Source: CAWFQB01 sp965277875
Lineage (GTDB): Bacteria > Armatimonadota > Chthonomonadetes > Chthonomonadales > Chthonomonadaceae
Direction: 5' to 3'
NCBI GenBank assembly: GCA_965277875.1
Contig: CBDIDV010000002.1
Location: 1,736,001 to 1,800,000 of the forward strand
Length of the DNA stretch: 64,000 nucleotides
In this document: positions 8,738 through 16,676 of the stretch, piece by piece
Position numbering within the stretch: the stretch's first letter is position 1
How the letters are laid out: each line of letters starts with the position of its first letter
Program-made: the position numbers and the translations under genes
The notes under the pieces: generated by a model
The model's input: only the letters and a program-made list of their open reading frames with translations
Database searches by the model: none
Told to the model about the DNA's origin: nothing

Positions 8738-10609
8738 ATGACAACCGCCATACCACCCCCGCCGCCCATACCGCCCGACGACGACATGCCGAACGGCTTT
8801 GACGACACCATCCCTGCCTCCGGCTCAGGCCTTAGCACACAGCGGCGCGTGGCGGGCGCGGCGGGCATCATGATGGCGGCGATTCTGTTCAGCCGCATCC
8901 TGGGCCTTGCGCGCGAGAGCGTGATCGCCAGCAAGTTCGGCCAGAACAAGATGACCGACGTATACAACGCGGCCTTTACCCTGCCCGACCTGCTCTTTTT
9001 CCTGATCGCGGGCGGCGCGTTGTCCGGCGCGTTCATTCCTGTCTTTTCCGAGTACATCGAACTCAAAAAGGTAAAGGACGCGTGGCGCATTTTCAGCGTC
9101 GTGGCGTCCGTGATGCTGATCGTGGTCAGCGTGTTTATCGTGTTCGGCGAGATATTCGCGCCCCCGCTTGTGGCGCTCACGTCGGGCTTTGTCAACATAC
9201 CGGGCGGCATTGCGGTTCCCCCGAACGTGCATGGCCCCTCGCTTGTCGTCTACCTTGTGCAGCAGGGCTGGCACTACATGCTGGTTCCGCATGACATGCC
9301 GTTCAAGGTGGCAGAAACCGCGCGGCTGACGCGCATCGTCCTGCCCGCGCAGATTTGCTTTTTCCTGGGCGGCCTGATGATGGGAACCTTGCAGGCGCGG
9401 GGCAATCCCTGGGGACAGGCGCTCGGTCCTATCGTCTACAACTTCTTTATCATCCTGGGCGGCATCTTCCTATCCAGTCGCTTTGGCATCGCGGGCCTCT
9501 GCTACGGCGCGGTAGTAGGCGCGGTTGTCGGCAACCTCGCCCTGCAATGGTATCTGGTGCGAAAAAGCGGCGGCTATTATAATCCCGGCTATCTGCTCAA
9601 GTATTGGGATCACGAGGGCGTCCGCAAGGTATGGCGGCTGATGCTGCCCGTGATTTTGGGCCTTGCCCTGCCGCAGGTCAGCACGATCATCGGGCGCATG
9701 TATGCCGGCTCGCTGGGTGACGGCCCCGTGTCGGCCTTTATGAACGCCAACAAACTGATGCAGGTGCCTTTGGGCGTGTTCGCGCAGGCCACGGCCATCG
9801 CCCTGCTGCCCATCATGTCCGCCCAGGCCGCGCGCATGAAGCAGGCCCTGTCACTCAACGACTTTGCCCTTGCTCGAACGGAAATGACGACCCTGCGCGA
9901 CAGCGTCAACTTCGGCATCCGCTCGATCTTGTTCCTGACGATCCCCTCGTCCGTGCTGATGTGGCTGTTGGCCCTGCCTTTCGTGCAGCTTGTGTTTCAG
10001 GGCGGCAAGTTCAGCCTGCACGACGCCTACAACTGCGCCGAGGTGCTGCGCTGGTTCGCGGTCGGTATCTTCGCGTGGTCGGCGCACAGCATCGTGACGC
10101 GCGGCTTTTACGCGCTGCAGGACAGCAAGACGCCCATCATCGTCGGCACGTTCGTTACGATTATCTTCATTCCGCTCAATATCCCGTTCAAGAACCTGAT
10201 GGGCGTGTCCGGCCTTGCCCTCGCGACTTCGATTGCCGCTACGATCCACATGTTCAGCATGTTGATTTTGCTGCGTGTCCGCCTGAACGGCATAGACGGC
10301 TGGCGGCTGCTGCTGTCCGTCAGCAAAACGGTTGCCGCCTCCTTCACGACCGCCGTATTGTGCGCCGCGATTTATGGCCCGCTCTACCGCCACTATTTGC
10401 AGCACGCCGAAACGGGCGGGCGCACCCATGCGGCCATCGTGCTTGCCATCTGCCTGCCGTTCAGCGCTCTGGTCTACGGCGGTCTGGCCCTCGCCCTCCG
10501 CATGGAAGAGGTGAACGTCATCAAGCGCCTGCTGAACAAGCCATTCACGGCGGTGAAGCGTTTGCTGAACAAGCTGTTGTATGCTGCCAAACGCCTGCTG
10601 AAGAAATAA
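8738..10609 (+). CDS. murJ: Lipid II flippase MurJ (MviN family)
   Basis: Flips the peptidoglycan precursor lipid II across the inner membrane. The 623-residue protein has a Pro/Asp-rich cytoplasmic head (residues 1-30), then the family's N-terminal signature around SRILGLARESVIASKFG, and about 14 hydrophobic membrane segments. The MurJ pattern NKLMQVPLGVFAQATAIALLP (a conserved region near residue 345) is intact. Unusual is the C-terminus: the last 28 residues are a cationic amphipathic repeat with an 11-residue period, each unit starting KRLLNK or KRLLKK. The start is the ATG placed by the extended -10; there is no SD. A strong bidirectional terminator follows at 10850. Confidence 0.95.
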   Translation: MTTAIPPPPPIPPDDDMPNGFDDTIPASGSGLSTQRRVAGAAGIMMAAILFSRILGLARESVIASKFGQNKMTDVYNAAFTLPDLLFFLIAGGALSGAFIPVFSEYIELKKVKDAWRIFSVVASVMLIVVSVFIVFGEIFAPPLVALTSGFVNIPGGIAVPPNVHGPSLVVYLVQQGWHYMLVPHDMPFKVAETARLTRIVLPAQICFFLGGLMMGTLQARGNPWGQALGPIVYNFFIILGGIFLSSRFGIAGLCYGAVVGAVVGNLALQWYLVRKSGGYYNPGYLLKYWDHEGVRKVWRLMLPVILGLALPQVSTIIGRMYAGSLGDGPVSAFMNANKLMQVPLGVFAQATAIALLPIMSAQAARMKQALSLNDFALARTEMTTLRDSVNFGIRSILFLTIPSSVLMWLLALPFVQLVFQGGKFSLHDAYNCAEVLRWFAVGIFAWSAHSIVTRGFYALQDSKTPIIVGTFVTIIFIPLNIPFKNLMGVSGLALATSIAATIHMFSMLILLRVRLNGIDGWRLLLSVSKTVAASFTTAVLCAAIYGPLYRHYLQHAETGGRTHAAIVLAICLPFSALVYGGLALALRMEEVNVIKRLLNKPFTAVKRLLNKLLYAAKRLLKK

Positions 10610-10677
10610 TAGCATCGCGAAACACACTAGTGCATTCTTAACGAGGTTGTTGTGCAGCCGCCTGAACAACGCGACCC

Positions 10678-10763
10678 GTAGGGGCAGACACGGGGGTCTG
10701 CCCTCCCCGTTTAGCGTACATCCCCATAACGAGGGAGGGCAGACACGGGGGTCTGCCCCTACA
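10678..10763. repeat. Pair of GTAG-type REP hairpins (AGAC family)
   Basis: Two copies of a ~30-bp REP element lie in opposite orientation (10678-10707 and ~10734-10763). Each has the 8-bp stem GGGCAGAC/GTCTGCCC around a 6-nt ACGGGG loop, and the outer edges read GTAG. The stems are inverted relative to each other but both loops read the same way. The same family sits inside the transposase ORF at 17004-17030, one mismatch away over 27 bp. The rest of the 329-bp gap 10610-10938 contains only these and the terminator. Confidence 0.8.
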
Positions 10764-10849
10764 CCCATAACGCAACATTTCTGTTAATCATGTACTAGGG
10801 TCGAGTTTTCATCGGCAGACCACAACCGCGTTGATAAACTTGATAAACT

Positions 10850-10884
10850 ATAAAGCCCTGCGCTAACATAGCGCAGGGCTTTAT
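10850..10884. terminator. Bidirectional terminator between murJ and the YVTN propeller gene
   Basis: Perfect 16-bp stem (10850-10865 with 10869-10884) with a 3-nt ACA loop. The stem ends in A/T-rich pairs (ATAAAG.../...CTTTAT), so it can work on either strand between these two convergent genes. Confidence 0.85.
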
Positions 10885-10938
10885 AAGATTCGAGAGTTGC
10901 TTTGCAACGTCAACAACAAACGCATTGTGTAAGATGGG

Positions 10939-11931
10939 CTACGGAACCAGTTTCATCAGGTAGCTGTTTTTGGCGTCAAAGTAGCAGGTCCACACGGCAT
11001 GGGTTTTGGCGTCGAGGGCCAGGGTATGGGAGCCTTTGGGCGTCATGACATTGCCCAGCAGCTTGACGCCGCTCTCGTCGGCCTGCACCACGGAGATCTG
11101 GCCCCGGCAGGCGCAGTAGATACGTCCGTTGCCCTTGTCATACGCGATCTGATCCACGCCCTGCCCGATGTCTACGCTGGACGTGACTTTGCCGGTCTTG
11201 ATGTCAACCACGACCAGTTTGCCGTTCGTCCCCGCGCTGAACAGACGCTGGCCTTTGCCGTCAATGGCAAGGCCGTGCGGGCCGACAGCGGGAGCCGTAT
11301 CAATCGTCTTTTCCACCTTGTTGGTGTCGGGGTCTATCACCTGAATGCTGTTGTCGCTTTTAATGTTTTGGTAGATGCGTTCGCTGGTCTTGTCGTACTC
11401 GATCTTTTCGGGCGCGGTCGGAACCTTGACGGTCGTGACGATCTTTTCCGTTTTGGGGTCAATCACCCAGACATCTTCGCCATCGTCGTGATCCGCGTAG
11501 ATCATGCCGTTTTTGGAGCAGTACAGCACGTCGTCTACGGGGCCGGTGACAGCGATCTCGCCCGTCTTTTTCAGCGTTTCGTAGTCCAGCACGACCAGTT
11601 TGTGTTCCGCGTCATCGCCCAGGAAAATCTTGTTGTCCTTGCGATCCATTGCTACGCCCTGCGCCGTCCCCACCTCGACGGACGGCAGCGCCATGTCGGT
11701 TTTCAGGTCTACAACAGCGACCGTCTTGGTTCCCTTATGCGTGGCGAACACGCGATTGGAATGCCCGTCCACGGTCATCCAGTCGAAGCCGCCCGCCCCG
11801 CCGGGAATAAGAATCGGCGTCTGCGCCTTGAGCGGCGCGTCGGCGGGCGCGGCAGACGAGGCGAACGAGGCGAATGCCCCTATTCCGGCAAGTGCGGCGG
11901 CAAGCGTTATCTTGCGAGTTGAAAACATCAT
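10939..11931 (-). CDS. Exported YVTN/YncE-like beta-propeller protein
   Basis: A 330-residue protein: a signal peptide (MMFSTRKITLAAALAG...AAPADA) followed by repeated blades with YVTN-type strands (VAVVDLKTD, LVVLDYETL, VWVIDPKTE, IQVIDPDTN, LVVVDIKTG). This is a seven-blade propeller fold, usually periplasmic, with no enzymatic motif. The start at 11931 is chosen because AAGG lies 5-8 nt upstream and the signal peptide follows. A longer start at 12012 would overlap the small lipoprotein gene. It is second in a two-gene unit, 67 nt after that lipoprotein. Partner and ligand are unknown. Confidence 0.85.
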   Translation of the reverse strand: MMFSTRKITLAAALAGIGAFASFASSAAPADAPLKAQTPILIPGGAGGFDWMTVDGHSNRVFATHKGTKTVAVVDLKTDMALPSVEVGTAQGVAMDRKDNKIFLGDDAEHKLVVLDYETLKKTGEIAVTGPVDDVLYCSKNGMIYADHDDGEDVWVIDPKTEKIVTTVKVPTAPEKIEYDKTSERIYQNIKSDNSIQVIDPDTNKVEKTIDTAPAVGPHGLAIDGKGQRLFSAGTNGKLVVVDIKTGKVTSSVDIGQGVDQIAYDKGNGRIYCACRGQISVVQADESGVKLLGNVMTPKGSHTLALDAKTHAVWTCYFDAKNSYLMKLVP

Positions 11932-11998
11932 GTACCCTTCTCTATCTTTCTCGCTGGTTTGCGACTTCATATCTGTTTCGATTTTTTGAAAGTGTGAT

Positions 11999-12178
11999 CT
12001 AGGGTTGACCATCCTGCTGCTTGTGCGCTTTGATGGTGGCTTTTTGCTGTTCGGACATGGCGCTGTTTATCTCGCCCCCCGGCTTGTCGCTTGCCGGCTT
12101 TGCACTGCATCCGGCAGTGAAGCTAAGGCAAAACATTAGTAGACAAAGACCGGCAGCGCGGCGATAGAGAGAACTCAT
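11999..12178 (-). CDS. Small predicted lipoprotein (59 residues)
   Basis: ATG at 12178 is preceded by AGGT with 5-nt spacing, and by AAAGGA further up. The protein starts MSSLYRRAAG, has a hydrophobic core (LCLLMFCLSF) and then TAGC, which fits a lipobox with the Cys at residue 24. The remaining ~36 residues are polar and end AHKQQDGQP. It is directly upstream of and co-oriented with the YVTN propeller, so the two may form a surface pair. No family is recognised. Confidence 0.6.
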   Translation of the reverse strand: MSSLYRRAAGLCLLMFCLSFTAGCSAKPASDKPGGEINSAMSEQQKATIKAHKQQDGQP

Positions 12179-12234
12179 CTTGACCTAATCCTTTGACGAG
12201 ACACAGACTTTGTATGATACAAATCTCATGTAAC

Positions 12235-12274
12235 AAGCCGCCGCACAGCCGACGGTGCGGCTGTGCGGCGGCTT
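12235..12274. terminator. Strong GC-rich hairpin after the pseudopilin gene
   Basis: Perfect 16-bp stem (12235-12250 with 12259-12274) around an 8-nt loop, placed just past the pilin stop at 12282 and before the lipoprotein start on the same strand. The T-tail is weak. Confidence 0.7.
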
Positions 12275-12281
12275 TCAGCAC

Positions 12282-13166
12282 TTAGGGCGTTTCGGTCCAA
12301 GTGGAGGTGTAAAAGTCATGAACGGCCTGCTGGCAGGTCTCCGTAGCGGACTGCATCGGATAGCCGCTGGTGCTAAATCCTGCTGCCGGGGTGGCGTTGG
12401 GGTCGTAGCACCATTTGAGGCCGTCCACCTCGCTGGACGGTCTGGCAGTGAGACCGAAACCGGAGTAGTTGCCGACTTTCATGTGAACGATCTTGGCGTG
12501 TCCATCTACGAACGCATAGTTCAGGTTGCCAGTGTGACGGATCCCGCCGGTGTTCTTGGGGCCATCAGAACCGCTGATGATGTTGTCCATCGCAATCGAG
12601 TAACCAGGCGTATCGTAGGTATCGCCGAACGCGACGCAGTCGGCGGGCGTGGTAATGGCGGCAATCGAGCGGCCCTCACGCTTGGTCTGACCGAATTGAT
12701 CTTTCGTGGACGTTTGAACGAGGCCGTATCCTGTGTCGCTTATCCAGCCGTCGTTGTAACCGTAGCCGAGCAGTTTGCCTGTCGTTGGCCCGGTGTTCAC
12801 CCCGGCGGGATTCGATTTGCTGGTGGTCGTGCCGGTGCGATCCGGGCAGATCATCAGCTGCCAGTTCTTGACATAAGGCTGAATGGCATTGTACCAGTAG
12901 CCGCCGGTCACGGCGAAATAATTGTTGGCGTCACGCTGAGTCACAGGAATCACCTGGCAGGGCGTGGTCTCGTCGAAGTCCTGCGTGTACATCTGATAGG
13001 CCAGGCTGCCCTGCTTGAGATTGCTCAGGCAGGAAATACCGCGCGCCTTTTCGCGGGCCTGCGCGAAGACCGGGAAGAGAATGGCGGCAAGAATGGCGAT
13101 GATGGCGATAACAACAAGCAATTCGATGAGCGTGAAGGCGCGTGGCGACATAACACGATTTTTCAT
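12282..13166 (-). CDS. Type II pseudopilin-like protein (DUF1559/SBP_bac_10, H-X9-DG type)
   Basis: A 294-residue protein with an N-methylation/cleavage motif (AFTLIELLVVIAIIAIL) next to a basic leader, then FPVFAQAREKAR, the typical start of these pilins in Armatimonadota and Planctomycetes. Near the C-terminus, HTGNLNYAFVDG matches the H-X9-DG motif. Such genes occur in many copies per genome and are thought to form pseudopili or secretion fibres; the exact role is unknown. ATG at 13166 has GGAG at 5-nt spacing; the GTG at 13181 would place that SD inside the gene. A second family member, now broken, is at 44373. Confidence 0.9.
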   Translation of the reverse strand: MKNRVMSPRAFTLIELLVVIAIIAILAAILFPVFAQAREKARGISCLSNLKQGSLAYQMYTQDFDETTPCQVIPVTQRDANNYFAVTGGYWYNAIQPYVKNWQLMICPDRTGTTTSKSNPAGVNTGPTTGKLLGYGYNDGWISDTGYGLVQTSTKDQFGQTKREGRSIAAITTPADCVAFGDTYDTPGYSIAMDNIISGSDGPKNTGGIRHTGNLNYAFVDGHAKIVHMKVGNYSGFGLTARPSSEVDGLKWCYDPNATPAAGFSTSGYPMQSATETCQQAVHDFYTSTWTETP

Positions 13167-13335
13167 GGTTTCTCCAGACACAAAGCAGGACGGGCAAGTT
13201 CAAAACACGGGCGGCACAAGTTTGTTGGGTGTACGTTACACTTTATTGTAGCCAATGCTATATTAAGCCGCTGTTAAACTTGGCCCTGTTTATATTAAGG
13301 AGAGGTTAAATTTACTTTGGAGAATTCTAAGAATG

Positions 13336-13380
13336 CAAAGCGGGATTGCGCGCGTGTCCTATGCGCACAATCCCGCTTTG
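13336..13380. terminator. Hairpin terminator after the Gfo/Idh/MocA gene
   Basis: A 13-bp perfect stem (13336-13348 with 13368-13380), extended inside by GCG/CGC pairs. It lies ~50 bp past the stop of the minus-strand oxidoreductase. The tail is short of T residues. Confidence 0.65.
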
Positions 13381-13433
13381 TAGTGAGCGGCCTGAGAGAA
13401 GTTCAGGCGTCTATCATCCGAGCAGGCGGTCTT

Positions 13434-14774
13434 TTAAACCAGGGCGTGAAACGCTTTGCGCGGTTCGCGCTTCAGGTAAGTGTTGGCTTCGGCGTCGCCG
13501 ACGAACACCTCTTTGTTCGGATCCCATTGCAGCTTGCGTCCGCCCAGGCGCAGCGAAATGTTGCCCAGGTGGCACAGGCTGGCCGAGCGATGCCCGATCT
13601 CCGGGTCGCAGATGCAGGGCTTGCGTGTGCGGATGCCGTCCACGAAGTTCTGATGATGGTCATTGGACGCGTACAGGCGTATCGCGTCCGAGCCGAGCGG
13701 CTCGTCCAGCAGTTTCTGGTCGCTGGCCTTGATGCCGCCGCGCTTTACGAAAATCCAGCCGTTCTCGCCCTCGAACGTAACGCCGTTGCCTTCGCCCGTA
13801 ATCGGGTCCGGTTCGGAGCGCGTGTTCAGCACGACGCCGTTCTCGTAGGTGTGGGACACATCAAACTTGGGAAACACGTTGTAGCACTGCTGCCCCACGA
13901 CCGGGCCGACGCCATACGCCTGCACCGAGACGGGGCCGGTGCGGTCGGTTCCCATGCCCCACTGCGCGATGTCGTTGTGGTGCGCCCCCCAGTCGGTCAT
14001 CATGCCGCCGCTGTATTCCAGCCACCAGCGGAACGTGCCATGCGAGCGTTCCGGCACATAATCCACTTCCATAGTCTGGCCCAGCCAGAAGTTCCAGTCC
14101 AGGTCGGCGGGAATGGGCTTGGGCTGAAACGGCCCGCCGGTAGGAGCGCCGCCCAGCGTGGCGATCACGCGCTTGAGCTTGCCGACGCGCCCGTTGCGGA
14201 CGAGTTCGCAGGCCATGTGAAACCGCTTGTCCGAGCGCTGCTGACTGCCCACCTGAAAGATGCGCCGCGATGACCGCATCGCCTGCGTCAGCCGCTTGCC
14301 CTCGTCAATGGTCAGGGTCAGGGGCTTTTCGCAGTACACGTCCTTGCCGGCTTTGAGCGCGGCTAAAGCCACGGGAATATGCCAGTGGTCGGGCGTGCCG
14401 ATGACCACGGCGTCAATATCTTTGCGGGCCAGCAGTTCACGGTAATCGTGGTGCTTGGAACAGCCCTCGAACCACACCGCAGCCTCGTCCAGATGCGTGT
14501 TGTCCAGGTCGCACACGGCCACGACTTTGACGCCCTCGCTGCCGCCGATGGCGCGCGTGTCGCCCAGGCCCTGCCGGTAGCCGCCTTTGCTGCCGCCCAA
14601 ACCAATCGCGCCCACGTTGATCTGATCGTTCGCGCCGTATTTGCGAACGCGTCCGCCCATGCTTTCGCGCGCAGCCGCGTGCGCTTCCTTGACAAACCAC
14701 GCGGGCAGACTGGCCGCAGCCGCCATAGTCGCCGTTTTTGCAAGCATCTGCCGCCGCGACACGCCCTCATTCAT
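13434..14774 (-). CDS. Tat-exported Gfo/Idh/MocA family oxidoreductase
   Basis: A 446-residue NAD(P)-dependent sugar oxidoreductase family member. The Tat signal (VSRRQMLAKTATMAAAASLP) predicts export in folded form with its cofactor, as in many planctomycete and armatimonad paralogues. A Rossmann start (GAIGLGGSKGG, 55-65) and the family EKP motif (CEKPL, 148-152) are present. The catalytic-domain pattern GGMMTDWGAHHNDIAQW follows, common in this secreted subgroup. The start at 14774 is chosen for GAGG about 6 nt upstream and for the immediate Tat signal. The substrate is unknown. Confidence 0.9.
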   Translation of the reverse strand: MNEGVSRRQMLAKTATMAAAASLPAWFVKEAHAAARESMGGRVRKYGANDQINVGAIGLGGSKGGYRQGLGDTRAIGGSEGVKVVAVCDLDNTHLDEAAVWFEGCSKHHDYRELLARKDIDAVVIGTPDHWHIPVALAALKAGKDVYCEKPLTLTIDEGKRLTQAMRSSRRIFQVGSQQRSDKRFHMACELVRNGRVGKLKRVIATLGGAPTGGPFQPKPIPADLDWNFWLGQTMEVDYVPERSHGTFRWWLEYSGGMMTDWGAHHNDIAQWGMGTDRTGPVSVQAYGVGPVVGQQCYNVFPKFDVSHTYENGVVLNTRSEPDPITGEGNGVTFEGENGWIFVKRGGIKASDQKLLDEPLGSDAIRLYASNDHHQNFVDGIRTRKPCICDPEIGHRSASLCHLGNISLRLGGRKLQWDPNKEVFVGDAEANTYLKREPRKAFHALV

Positions 14775-15113
14775 TCTATCCTCGTTTACTCTATCGCTAT
14801 TTTCCGACACGGGTAGACCTCCACTCCTCGAACAAGTAGGTGCGTTCTGCACATACCAATCCAGGGAAAATACATAAATCAACAGGAATACGGGCGTTTG
14901 TTCGTCATCCTGCAAGCATTCTCCTGCCCTGAATTTGCATAGGGAATGCGGCAGGCGCGTTTTCTTGCAGGAAACTCACAGTGATTGTATCACAGCGGGT
15001 ATGCCGCTCGCGGCTGTCCGCATAATTCGGGGTTACATTCAGGCAGACATAAGGAATCGGGGAATACGGCGGCGAATAACCTTTGCAAAGGTGTACGTCC
15101 GGCCTTTACGGAT
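14775..15113. other. Gene-free spacer
   Basis: Divergent spacer between the Gfo/Idh/MocA gene and the YbjQ-type gene. I see only a small palindrome (GTGAT-TGT-ATCAC, 14981-14993), which could be an operator. No ORF with start signals is evident. Confidence 0.5.
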
Positions 15114-15152
15114 ATTGTACTACGTTATTCTACTACGATATTCCACTACAAT
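15114..15152 (+). repeat. Three adjoining 13-bp direct repeats upstream of the YbjQ-type gene
   Basis: ATTGTACTACGTT, ATTCTACTACGAT and ATTCCACTACAAT lie end to end (15114-15126, 15127-15139, 15140-15152). Neighbours agree at 11 of 13 positions. Each contains a TAC-type -10-like hexamer, the last being TACAAT, 40 nt before the start codon. They could be an operator array or stacked promoters. Confidence 0.6.
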
Positions 15153-15191
15153 GACATCACACGGCATTTTGTACCACAGGGAGAACGCGCA

Positions 15192-16352
15192 ATGGCGATT
15201 ATGACGGGACTGTCGGGCAATGAGATGTACTGCCTGCACAAAAAGGGGCTGTCACCGGGCGACATGGTAATCGGTAACAGCGTATACTCGGTGGGCTTTA
15301 TCGGCAGCATCGGGTCGGGGCTGAATACTCTGGCGGGCGGCGAAGTGACGCAGATGACCAGCATCATCCACGACGGGCGGCTGAGTTCGTACAACCGCAT
15401 GGTGGCCGAGGCCGAGCGGCATGGCGGCATCGGCATTACGGGCGTGACCAGCGAACTGGTGCAGCAGATGGGCAACGTGGAGTTTCTGTCCATCGGGTCG
15501 TGTGTGCATCAGGAGGGGGCCAAATCCGAAAAATTGGGCTTCTCATCAAGCGCGGACGGGCAGGAACTGTACTGCCAGATGGATTCGGGATTTCAGCCCA
15601 TCAAATTTGTGTTCGGCAACGTGGCCTATTCTATCGGGTTGGGCGGCGGCATCGGCGGCATGTTCAAGAGTTTGCAGCGGGGCGAAGTGCCGCAATTTTC
15701 GGAAGTCTTCAACCAGACGCGGCATCTGGCCTTGATCCGCATCGCCCAGGAAGCGCGCAACGCGGGCGCGAACGCCGTAGTCGGCATTCAGACTTCGATT
15801 ATCCCGTTCAAGGGAATGCAGGAAATGGTGATGATCGGCACAGCGTCCAATCACCCCGTTCTGCCGCCGCAGTACGCGCAAAATCCCATCACGAGCGACC
15901 TGACGAACGAAGAAATGTGGAACCTGATCTACATGGGTTATATGCCAATCCAGCTTGTGCTGGGCGTCAGCGTGTACTCATTGGGTCTTGTAGGCGGCAT
16001 TACATCCGCGTTCAAGGCGCTGGGCCGAGGCGAGATCAGCGAACTGACAAGTCTGATTTATGAGGCGCGTGAAAACGCCATCGCCCGCATCGCAGCGGAT
16101 GCGACTGCCTGCGGCGCGGACGACGTTGTCGGCATCAAAACGAACGTGTACCAGCTTGGCAACGGCATGATCGAGTTCATGGCGATAGGCACAGCCGTAA
16201 AGCGTATGCCGGGGCTTGGCACGCTGTCGGAGCAGCTTCCGCCCCAGGCCATCATCAAGGACAAGGACACGTTCGTCAACACCGCGGAAATAGCGATAGG
16301 AACCAATCTCAACGCCCAGACGGGCCGCGCCACGCCTGGCGCAGGCGGGTAA
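15192..16352 (+). CDS. Protein with three tandem YbjQ-like (DUF74) domains
   Basis: A 386-residue protein built from three related ~95-residue units (about 8-105, 124-218 and 240-336). Each has a conserved VIGNSVYSVGFIGSI-like strand/loop, an (A/S)xxR(I/M)AxEA helix and an ending like EFLSIGS, EMVMIGT or EFMAIGT. Single YbjQ proteins are ~105 residues and form pentamers; they were once annotated as heavy-metal-binding, but their function is unknown. The three conserved loops and Gly-rich turns are kept in each copy. ATG at 15192 has AGGGAGA ~8 nt upstream. It is probably cytoplasmic, with no signal or membrane segment. The REP-linked array begins 17 bp after its stop. Confidence 0.8.
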   Translation: MAIMTGLSGNEMYCLHKKGLSPGDMVIGNSVYSVGFIGSIGSGLNTLAGGEVTQMTSIIHDGRLSSYNRMVAEAERHGGIGITGVTSELVQQMGNVEFLSIGSCVHQEGAKSEKLGFSSSADGQELYCQMDSGFQPIKFVFGNVAYSIGLGGGIGGMFKSLQRGEVPQFSEVFNQTRHLALIRIAQEARNAGANAVVGIQTSIIPFKGMQEMVMIGTASNHPVLPPQYAQNPITSDLTNEEMWNLIYMGYMPIQLVLGVSVYSLGLVGGITSAFKALGRGEISELTSLIYEARENAIARIAADATACGADDVVGIKTNVYQLGNGMIEFMAIGTAVKRMPGLGTLSEQLPPQAIIKDKDTFVNTAEIAIGTNLNAQTGRATPGAGG

Positions 16353-16369
16353 ATCCCACGGGGTACGTA

Positions 16370-16540
16370 GGAGAAGGGCAACCACGCCAACGGAGAAGGG
16401 CAACCACGCCAACGGAGAAGGGCAACCACGCCAACGGAGAAGGGCAACCACGCCAACGGAGAAGGGCAACCACGCCAACGGAGAAGGGCAACCACGCCAA
16501 CGGAGAAGGGCAACCACGCCAACGGAGAAGGGCAACCACG
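16370..16540 (-). repeat. Tandem array 1: seven identical 22-bp units plus a partial copy
   Basis: Seven identical, contiguous 22-bp units (16370-16391 through 16502-16523) and 17 bp of an eighth (16524-16540). Read on the minus strand, the array starts at the REP hairpin (16555 downwards); each unit begins GTGGTTGCCC and ends GTTGGC. There are no spacers between units. The translated frames across it are low-complexity shadows, not genes. Confidence 0.95.
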
Positions 16541-16622
16541 GGGGGTTGCCCCTACGTCAACATCGGTGTCATTTATTTGTACAAATGACCGTGTAGGGGC
16601 AACCCCCCGTGGTTGCCCTTCT
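16526..16622. repeat. 30-bp inverted repeat formed by two facing REP elements (AACC family)
   Basis: The arms at 16526-16555 and 16593-16622 are perfect reverse complements. Each arm holds its own hairpin, stem GGGCAACC/GGTTGCCC around CCCCGT, preceded by GTAG on the outward-reading strand. The 37-bp centre contains a further 7-bp palindrome (GTCATTT, 16568-16574, with AAATGAC, 16583-16589). The right arm faces the transposase gene; the left arm runs into array 1. Confidence 0.9.
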
Positions 16623-16676
16623 GTCGGACAATATACCCGTTACGGAATACGTAACCATCCGATTAGAAGCCGTGCT

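Noticed and set aside
13167..13181. GTG start 15 bp upstream for the pilin gene
   Set aside because: It would put the clear GGAG Shine-Dalgarno inside the coding region of the ATG at 13166.
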